From an uncultured Muribaculaceae bacterium (GTDB lineage: Bacteria; Bacteroidota; Bacteroidia; Bacteroidales; Muribaculaceae), in contig CAMWGM010000136.1 in the NCBI GenBank assembly GCA_947173755.1, forward strand, positions 1-5,075: DNA of 5,075 bases, written 5' to 3'. The notes beneath the pieces are model-generated. The model ran no database searches and was not told where the DNA came from. It was given only the letters and a program-made list of their open reading frames with translations. Positions 1 to 5,075 of the stretch are shown piece after piece; positions within the stretch are counted from its first letter, which is position 1; the number at the start of each line of letters is the position of its first letter. The position numbers and the translations under genes were made by a program.

Positions 1-1138
1 GCATCTCGCTCCACCATTCCATATCCATCTCCTCTTCGTGGGAGCGTGGCGAGTACGCCCGCAGTCCGAGATATGCCACATCGCCGTCAGGACGCCAGTC
101 AATACTCAATGGTGTGCGCTTCCCTGCCTGAAGACTGACTGTGAATTTATAAGCGTTCGGGTTCCAGGAAGTGCGCCAGCGCTCAGGAACAACCTCTTTC
201 CCGTCGATTTTGACGCTGACATATCCGGAATAGTAGAGTGTCATCTTGTAGGCGGCGGTCTCCGGTGCCTCGAGATATCCCGAATAAGTCACATGACTCT
301 CTTTGAATGGGAAATCTGTCGGCAGATTGACCACCCTGGTGAGATCCTCCCGCATCAGATGCTCGAAATAGATGGAGTCTACACGCTCGACCAGCGTCGG
401 ACTGTCCGAACCAGCGGGAGTATATGATCCTGTCAGTGCTCCTTCATTTCCATCGGCATCAAAGAGCCTGAACACTTCGCCGAGTTGTGAGTAGGGCGCC
501 GGATTTCCGAAACGCACAAGCGAATAACTGTCCCAGAGAATTCCATATCCGTCGGTCGATACAACAAACGGGACCGATACCTTGGTGTTATATTGAAACA
601 GTTCTTCATCGCGTCCTTTATAGTTGAATTCGTCGCTCTGATGCTGTCCGAGTCCATACAGGCCCTCATTATCGTTGAGCGATTCGAACACCTGACCCAC
701 TGAATAGCCGTCTCTCCCTTCGACAGACACCGGGCGGAAGAATCTCCTTTTTTCCGCCGCCAGCAAACGTCCGTTTTTGTCGGAGAATTTCACTTTGCCC
801 GATGACAATGACACTTCAGCCTTAAGTCCGGAGGTCGAGACGATGGCGGACGAATCAGTGGTTGCGACATTGAACCGGGGCGCAATCTTCTGTTCGACTG
901 TCACAAGACTCGGCAGATCGGCAAAGAGAGAGTCAGGGGTCGCGGAAACATGGATAATTTTGTCGGAGACAACACGCAGCCTCACCCGACGTGTGTCGTC
1001 GGATGAGGCTGCGGGGATATCGATGATTATTCCGTCGCTGAGCCGCGTCAGTCCGGAACGAGTGCCGCCGAGTGCCGATGATGCGATCAGAAGCGATCCG
1101 ATCGCAGCCATCACACACTTACGGGTGTGGTTTTTCAT
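1..1138 (-). CDS. GH31 family glycoside hydrolase with inserted PA14 domain (N-terminal part; 3' end outside window)
   Basis: This is the N-terminal 379 codons of an exported GH31 enzyme, a family of retaining alpha-glucosidases, alpha-xylosidases and related enzymes. Residues 1-25 look like a signal peptide (basic MKNHTRK, hydrophobic core, SSALG), without a lipobox, so periplasmic or secreted location is expected. Residues 26-250 form the N-terminal beta-sandwich typical of GH31, including EGLYGLGQHQ (158-167) and GILWDSYS. Residues 255-364 read as a PA14 domain (SGYLEAPETAAYKMTLYYSG, VKIDGKEV, WRP). The frame then returns to GH31-like sequence (WWSEM, 375-379). PA14 insertion at this point is known from Bacteroides alpha-xylosidases of about 950 residues, so roughly 40% is visible. 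The catalytic barrel and its aspartates are not, so substrate cannot be assigned. The start is fixed by an in-frame TAA 12 bases upstream; the ATG at residue 10 would lose the basic n-region. The gene starts 26 bases after the GH13 gene and is probably cotranscribed with it. Confidence 0.88.
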   Translation of the reverse strand, partial: MKNHTRKCVMAAIGSLLIASSALGGTRSGLTRLSDGIIIDIPAASSDDTRRVRLRVVSDKIIHVSATPDSLFADLPSLVTVEQKIAPRFNVATTDSSAIVSTSGLKAEVSLSSGKVKFSDKNGRLLAAEKRRFFRPVSVEGRDGYSVGQVFESLNDNEGLYGLGQHQSDEFNYKGRDEELFQYNTKVSVPFVVSTDGYGILWDSYSLVRFGNPAPYSQLGEVFRLFDADGNEGALTGSYTPAGSDSPTLVERVDSIYFEHLMREDLTRVVNLPTDFPFKESHVTYSGYLEAPETAAYKMTLYYSGYVSVKIDGKEVVPERWRTSWNPNAYKFTVSLQAGKRTPLSIDWRPDGDVAYLGLRAYSPRSHEEEMDMEWWSEM

Positions 1139-1164
1139 GGTGAATCTTTACAGGCGTGATGCTC

Positions 1165-2871
1165 TCAATGGAGCGGTTTGACGGCGTCGTGGCGGATTTT
1201 CCAGACCACGGCATCATAGGGAGGGATCATGGTGCGGAACGGTTCTTCGCTCGACAGTGTCTTGAGGTCTTCGCTGTCGGTGATGAGTTCGCGGGCCACA
1301 GCCTTTCCCTCGGGAATGTCGAGCGTCTCGAACGCATGGAGCGGAATATTGATGGCGAGATCGCATGAATCTGACGAGAAATTGACCGCTATGAGAAGTG
1401 TCTCCCCGTTATAATTGCGCAGGAAGGCATATTGACGGTGAGGATTGAAAGTCGGATTCTCATAGTTGACATACATCAGGTCGAAAAATCTTCCTTTAGC
1501 CACGGCATCCTCGTTTTTCGCGAGATTGAGAATGCGGATATACTTGTTCCTGAGCCAGCGTTCGCGCGGAGTGAGTTGCGAGCCGTCGGGATGACCGTCG
1601 TTATACCAGCGGCGGAGTGTCCCCAGGCTCCAGTAGTCGAAGATCGTGGTTCGTCCGTCGCGACCGGAGAAACCTTCGGCATCGGTGGCCTGTTCGCCGA
1701 GTTCCTGACCGAAATAGATCATCATCGGTCCGGTGGATATCATCGAACTCACCACCAGCGAGGGGATCACCTTAGCCGGATCGCCTGCATATTGACGTGA
1801 ACCGAACCGCTGCTCGTCATGATTTTCGAGGAAGTTGAGCATGTGGTCCGAAATACCTTCCAGACTCTGCCAGCAGTTGGTCAGTGTGGCCGCCGAGTAG
1901 TTGAGACATTGTACGCCACGGAGTGTATCATAGAGATTGACCTTATCGTAGAGGTAATCGAAACCTCCCTGGAAAATGAACGGACGGTAGAGCCCGATGT
2001 CATAGATCTCCGCAATAAACTGGACGTGGGGATACTGATCCTTGACGTTGGGGATTGCCCACTGCCAGAATTCGAGAGGCACCATGAAAGCCATGTCGCA
2101 TCGGAAAGCGTCGACCCCCTTCGTTGCCCAGAAGCGAAGGATGTGGAGCATCTTGAACCATGTGTCGGGGATAGGCGAATAGTGACCGCTTCCGTCATAG
2201 GGATCGCGGCCGTAGTTGAGTTTTACGGTCTCATACCAGTTGTTGACACCCGGAAATGCCGAGAAACAGTCGTCGCCGGTCGCTTTGGCCGGAAACTCGA
2301 CATAGGCTTTCTTGCCCTCGCCGAGCGGAAAGGAGGGCGAGAAGAGTTGCCGGGTGATGTAATAGTAGTTGTTCGACGGGCTGAAGAACATCTCCTTGTT
2401 GTCATCCTCGCCGAAATCCTTTATACCTTTGGGCTTGGAGTCGGAGTGATAGACACGCGCTGTGTGGTTGGGCACGAAGTCGATGATCACTTTCATTCCC
2501 GCGGCATGGGTGCGACGGACGAGCGACTCGAATTCCCTCATACGGTCGGGCACACTTTCGGCCAGATCGGGGTCGATGTCATAATAGTCCTTTATGGCAT
2601 AAGGGGAACCCGCCTGCCCTTTCACGACATGGGGATTGTCGGGGGGAGTGATGCCCTGAGCCGAGTAGTCGGTCTTTGTGGCATGCTCTATCAGTCCTGT
2701 ATACCAGATGTGTGTCGTGCCGAGTTCCTTGATGGAATTGAGCACCTCGGGAGTGATGTCGTTGAGTTTTCCTACGCCGTTCTGCTCGATGGTTCCCGAC
2801 GGTATGCAGTTGGTGCATGTGTTGGTGAAGAGTCGGGGCAGAATCTGGTAGATGATCAGTTTATTGTCCAT
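1165..2871 (-). CDS. Cytoplasmic alpha-amylase family (GH13) glycoside hydrolase
   Basis: A complete 568-residue GH13 enzyme that should hydrolyse or rearrange alpha-glucosidic bonds in maltodextrin-like substrates. The (beta/alpha)8 barrel spans about residues 1-450, beginning IIYQILPRLF, and carries all conserved regions: region I DFVPNH (131-136); region II GVDAFRCDMA (252-261) with Arg257 and nucleophile Asp259; region III FIAEIYD with acid/base Glu288; region IV FLENHD with transition-state stabiliser Asp352. A beta-rich C-domain follows at about 475-560. The catalytic triad is intact, so the enzyme is expected to be active. There is no signal peptide, which places it in the cytoplasm, unlike SusA-type periplasmic neopullulanases. 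The ATG is fixed by an in-frame TAA at 2892-2890 with no other usual start codon between. It lies 43 bases after the patatin gene and 26 bases before the GH31 gene. The family is certain; the exact specificity (amylase, neopullulanase or oligo-glucosidase) cannot be told. Confidence 0.95.
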   Translation of the reverse strand: MDNKLIIYQILPRLFTNTCTNCIPSGTIEQNGVGKLNDITPEVLNSIKELGTTHIWYTGLIEHATKTDYSAQGITPPDNPHVVKGQAGSPYAIKDYYDIDPDLAESVPDRMREFESLVRRTHAAGMKVIIDFVPNHTARVYHSDSKPKGIKDFGEDDNKEMFFSPSNNYYYITRQLFSPSFPLGEGKKAYVEFPAKATGDDCFSAFPGVNNWYETVKLNYGRDPYDGSGHYSPIPDTWFKMLHILRFWATKGVDAFRCDMAFMVPLEFWQWAIPNVKDQYPHVQFIAEIYDIGLYRPFIFQGGFDYLYDKVNLYDTLRGVQCLNYSAATLTNCWQSLEGISDHMLNFLENHDEQRFGSRQYAGDPAKVIPSLVVSSMISTGPMMIYFGQELGEQATDAEGFSGRDGRTTIFDYWSLGTLRRWYNDGHPDGSQLTPRERWLRNKYIRILNLAKNEDAVAKGRFFDLMYVNYENPTFNPHRQYAFLRNYNGETLLIAVNFSSDSCDLAINIPLHAFETLDIPEGKAVARELITDSEDLKTLSSEEPFRTMIPPYDAVVWKIRHDAVKPLH

Positions 2872-2914
2872 TGAAAAGTATTGACACAGTTATTTGAGGG
2901 GAGCCGGAGCCGGC

Positions 2915-3712
2915 CTACAGTCGTGACGGAGTAAAACCGGCCTCGAGCATGGCTTTCATAGTGGTTTCATAGCCGATATGGTAGACACGGTGGATCTCCT
3001 TCAGATTGAACACCTGATATTTGGCGATATCGTCGATCGACACGGCCAGATCACACATCTCCATCTGAGCGACCGAGTTGGTCTTGACAAGGATATCATA
3101 TGTGCGTTGGGCAATATCAATGATCGACGTCGGATTGCCGCGCCTCGGGACAGGCGAGCAGTTGATGCCGATCACATATTTGCAGTGTTCGCGTATAGCC
3201 CAAGCGGGAAGATTGGCCACTACGCCGCCGTCAACGTAAGTGACACCGTCAATGCGCACAGGCTTGAAGATGATGGGTATGGAGCATGAGGCGGCTATGC
3301 ACTCCACGATGTCGCCCTCGCGGAAAGCCACTCCGCGCGACTTGTTGAGGTCGGTCGCGCAGATGAGCGAAGGAATCGGAAGTTGCTCGATGCGCTCATA
3401 GGGGATATGCTCGCGCAGAAAACGCTTGAAGCCGTCGATCTGGAAGAAACCTTCACGGGGAATGGCCATACGGGCGAGACTCGTGAATGATTCGTTGGCA
3501 AAAGCATCGAGTATCTCTTTCGGACGCATTCCGGCGGCATACATTCCTGTCACGACCGAGCCGGCGCTGACACCTGCGATGATGTCAGGCTTGACTCCGA
3601 GATCTTCGAGAGCAGCGAGAGCCCCGGCATGAGCGAAGCCGCGTGCGCCGCCTCCGCTGAGTGCGAGTCCGACGCGGTAAGGGCGGCGGCGAAATCTGAA
3701 TTTTTCGAGCAT
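2915..3712 (-). CDS. Patatin-like phospholipase family protein (RssA/NTE type)
   Basis: A complete 265-residue patatin-fold serine hydrolase, a family that cleaves acyl esters of phospholipids or other lipids with a Ser-Asp dyad. The oxyanion-hole glycine motif GGGARG is at 20-25. The nucleophile elbow GVSAG is at 47-51, with catalytic Ser49. The second catalytic residue is Asp161 in DGG (161-163). The whole protein is a single patatin domain, similar in size to E. coli RssA (about 300 residues). It has none of the surface-antigen or POTRA extensions found on the large Bacteroidetes patatins. There is no signal peptide; the N-terminus is basic (KFRFRRRPYR) and could favour binding to acidic membrane surfaces, which is inference. 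The ATG is fixed by an in-frame TAA at 3727-3725. It sits between an M3 peptidase and the glycosidase pair, with no obvious pathway link to either. Substrate is unknown. Confidence 0.93.
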   Translation of the reverse strand: MLEKFRFRRRPYRVGLALSGGGARGFAHAGALAALEDLGVKPDIIAGVSAGSVVTGMYAAGMRPKEILDAFANESFTSLARMAIPREGFFQIDGFKRFLREHIPYERIEQLPIPSLICATDLNKSRGVAFREGDIVECIAASCSIPIIFKPVRIDGVTYVDGGVVANLPAWAIREHCKYVIGINCSPVPRRGNPTSIIDIAQRTYDILVKTNSVAQMEMCDLAVSIDDIAKYQVFNLKEIHRVYHIGYETTMKAMLEAGFTPSRL

Positions 3713-3729
3713 AGTGAATTGGTTTTAAT

Positions 3730-3758
3730 CCACTCCTCCCGCTGTCGGGGAGGAGTGG
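3730..3758 (-). terminator. Intergenic stem-loop after the dcp-like gene (possible terminator, attenuator or 3'-end stabiliser)
   Basis: A perfect inverted repeat with 11-bp arms (3730-3740 and 3748-3758, CCACTCCTCCC / GGGAGGAGTGG) and a 7-base loop. It begins 21 bases after the peptidase stop codon and ends 17 bases before the patatin ATG. The stem is GC-rich and should be very stable in RNA. Read on the minus strand it is followed by ATTAAAACC, not a U-tract, so it is not a textbook intrinsic terminator. It could instead protect the upstream mRNA end, partly attenuate readthrough into the patatin gene, or affect initiation there. The downstream arm contains GGGAGGAG, but about 20 bases from the ATG, too far for a normal Shine-Dalgarno site. 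The inverted repeat is directly seen; its role is inferred. Confidence 0.5.
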
Positions 3759-3779
3759 GATGTAAGGAGAGATTTATTT

Positions 3780-5075
3780 TCAGTTGAGGAGACCGCGGTT
3801 GCGGAGCAGAGGCTCGACAGAGGGCTTGTGTCCGCGGAAACGGACATAGAGTTCCATCGGGTCGTCGCTGCCGCCCATCTCGAGGATGTTCTCCCTGAAC
3901 GATTTTGCTGTCTCGGGATCGAAGATTCCTTTCTCCTTGAAGAGTTCGAAACCGTCGGTGTCGAGCACTTCGGCCCAGAGATATGTATAGTAGCCTGAAG
4001 CATATCCGTCGCTGCCGAAGATATGCTTGAAGTAGGGCGAACGGTAACGGTAGGCCACTTCGGCAGGCATATCAAGGCTCTCGGCCACTTTTGCTTCGAA
4101 AGCATCCACGTCAATTGTGTCGTTCGCGGCGGGATTAAGTGCGCCATAGGCGAGGTCGAGGAGGGCTGCGCCGGCAAGTTCGGTGGTCATGAAACCCTGA
4201 TTGTGGGTCGAGGCAGCCTGAAGTTTCTCTACGAGCGACGCGGGTATAGGTTCGCCGGTCTTGTAATGGAAGGCATACTCCTTGAGGAGTTCGGGCTCGA
4301 GAGCCCAGTGTTCGTTGATCTGCGAGGGGAGTTCGACGAAATCGCGGTCGACGTTGGTCCCGGCCTGTGAGCGGAGTTTCGCGCGGGTCAGCATGCCGTG
4401 GAGACCGTGACCGAATTCGTGGAACATTGTCTGGACCTCGTCAACTGTGAGAAGGGCGGGGGTGTCGACGGTAGGACGGGTGAAATTACCCACATTATAT
4501 ATAATGGGTCGGCCGACGGTGCCGTCGGGATCGACGAACGAACCCTTGAACTCGCTCATCCATGCTCCCTGGCGTTTCGAAGCGCGGGGGAAGTAGTCGG
4601 TCATGAACACCGCGATATGCTCGCCGGTCTTTGCGTCGGTGACATCATAGACAGTCACTTCGGGGTTGTATTTGGGAGCGTCGGGCATTTCGGTGAATTT
4701 CACGCCATAGAGTTTGTCGGCGAGTGTGAAGATGCCTTTGCGGACATTGTCGAGCGAGAAATAGGCGCTCACCTCGTTCTCGTCGAGATCATACTTCTTG
4801 CCACGCACCTTCTCGGCATAGTAATAGTAGTCCCAGGGCTCGATCTTGGCATCCTTGCCTTCGGCGGCTGCGAGAGCGCTCATCTCGGCCACTTCCTCCT
4901 TCACTTTTTCAGTGGCGGGAGTCCATATCTTGAGCAGAAGGTCGTTGGCGGCTTCGGGGGTCTTGGCCATGACATTGTCGGTCATATATGATGCGAAGTC
5001 GCGGTAACCGAGAAGTTTGGCTTTTTCGGCGCGGGCGTGAACGATGTCGTTGATGACGGGACGGTTGTCATAGGG
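3780..5075 (-). CDS. dcp: M3 family zinc metallopeptidase, peptidyl-dipeptidase Dcp-like (5' end outside window)
   Basis: The last 431 residues of an M3-family oligopeptidase. Dcp removes C-terminal dipeptides from short peptides in the cytoplasm or periplasm. The frame stays open to the right edge, reading PYDNRPVINDI at the edge and LLGYRDFASYM further on. A start at the ATG at 4985 would cut conserved family sequence, so that Met is internal. The zinc site HEFGH is at visible residues 219-223, with the third ligand Glu248 in FVELPSQ, 25 residues after the second His. The C-terminal signature HIFGSDGYASGYYTYLWAEV carries the substrate-binding tyrosines, and the C-terminus FRGHKPSVEPLLRNRGL closely resembles E. 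coli Dcp. Family length is about 680-700 residues, so roughly 260 N-terminal residues, including any signal peptide, are missing and location cannot be judged. Dcp is favoured over PrlC/OpdA by the GFMTTELAGAALLDLAY and C-terminal patterns, with moderate certainty. A stem-loop follows the stop codon. Confidence 0.93.
   Translation of the reverse strand, partial: PYDNRPVINDIVHARAEKAKLLGYRDFASYMTDNVMAKTPEAANDLLLKIWTPATEKVKEEVAEMSALAAAEGKDAKIEPWDYYYYAEKVRGKKYDLDENEVSAYFSLDNVRKGIFTLADKLYGVKFTEMPDAPKYNPEVTVYDVTDAKTGEHIAVFMTDYFPRASKRQGAWMSEFKGSFVDPDGTVGRPIIYNVGNFTRPTVDTPALLTVDEVQTMFHEFGHGLHGMLTRAKLRSQAGTNVDRDFVELPSQINEHWALEPELLKEYAFHYKTGEPIPASLVEKLQAASTHNQGFMTTELAGAALLDLAYGALNPAANDTIDVDAFEAKVAESLDMPAEVAYRYRSPYFKHIFGSDGYASGYYTYLWAEVLDTDGFELFKEKGIFDPETAKSFRENILEMGGSDDPMELYVRFRGHKPSVEPLLRNRGLLN

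Noticed and set aside
38..427. Plus-strand open frame of 129 codons (and another at 777-1181) in the left region
   Set aside because: Both are antisense to the GH31/PA14 gene, whose protein is clearly recognisable in the opposite frame.
1819..2874. Plus-strand open frame of 351 codons opposite the GH13 gene
   Set aside because: It lies entirely antisense to a gene with all GH13 catalytic motifs. Its translation is low-complexity in style (rich in V, E, G, I, D) and matches no family I recognise. Codon bias in a GC-moderate gene commonly leaves such an antisense frame open.
2873..2880. TACTTTTC resembling the Bacteroidetes -7 element (TAnnTTTG) before the GH13 gene
   Set aside because: It ends 1 base before the ATG, leaving no room for a normal transcription start upstream of the coding region. 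The final G is absent and I see no convincing -33 TTTG partner.
2903..2914. GCCGG-AG-CCGGC inverted repeat just after the patatin stop codon
   Set aside because: A 2-base spacer cannot form a hairpin loop with the full stem; at most about 4 bp would pair, and no U-tract follows. Not a credible terminator.
4493..4506. 14-bp perfect AT-rich palindrome (CATTATATATAATG)
   Set aside because: It lies inside the peptidase gene and encodes part of the conserved IIYNVGN segment seen in Dcp homologues, so protein coding explains it. A protein-binding role is not supported.
4985..4985. ATG at 4985 as the start of the peptidase gene
   Set aside because: The reading frame continues without a stop to the window edge, and the 30 upstream residues (including LLGYRDFASY) are conserved M3 family sequence, so this Met is internal.
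4398..4991. Plus-strand open frame of 197 codons opposite the M3 peptidase gene
   Set aside because: It is antisense to conserved peptidase sequence including the zinc motif, and has the same shadow-type composition. No recognisable domain.

Overview
The window is a tightly packed run of four genes, all read from the minus strand. Two are complete and two are cut by the window edges. Protein families, weak A/T-rich translation starts without a good Shine-Dalgarno sequence, and a moderately GC-rich gut-type gene set suggest a Bacteroidales bacterium. A Muribaculaceae-like gut commensal is my best guess, but the family is inferred from style, not from a marker gene.

In transcription order (right to left) the layout is: (1) the C-terminal two-thirds or so of an M3-family zinc metallopeptidase resembling peptidyl-dipeptidase Dcp, 5075-3780, with its 5' end outside the window; (2) a 67-base gap holding a perfect 11-bp stem-loop; (3) a short patatin-like phospholipase of the RssA/NTE type, 3712-2915; (4) a 43-base gap; (5) a complete cytoplasmic GH13 alpha-amylase-family enzyme, 2871-1165; (6) a 26-base gap; (7) the first 379 codons of an exported GH31 glycosidase with an inserted PA14 domain, 1138-1, whose catalytic barrel lies outside the window.

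The GH13 and GH31 genes probably form one transcription unit for alpha-linked glucan or oligosaccharide breakdown. The GH31 enzyme would act in the periplasm or outside the cell, and the GH13 enzyme in the cytoplasm. The peptidase and phospholipase upstream look like housekeeping hydrolases that share the strand and perhaps the transcript. The stem-loop is the most likely boundary or modulation point. No SusC/SusD pair, regulator, RNA gene, mobile element, CRISPR array or convincing promoter is visible. No stretch longer than 67 bases lacks a gene. I see no sign of a novel system; the plus-strand open frames are antisense shadows of the four genes.
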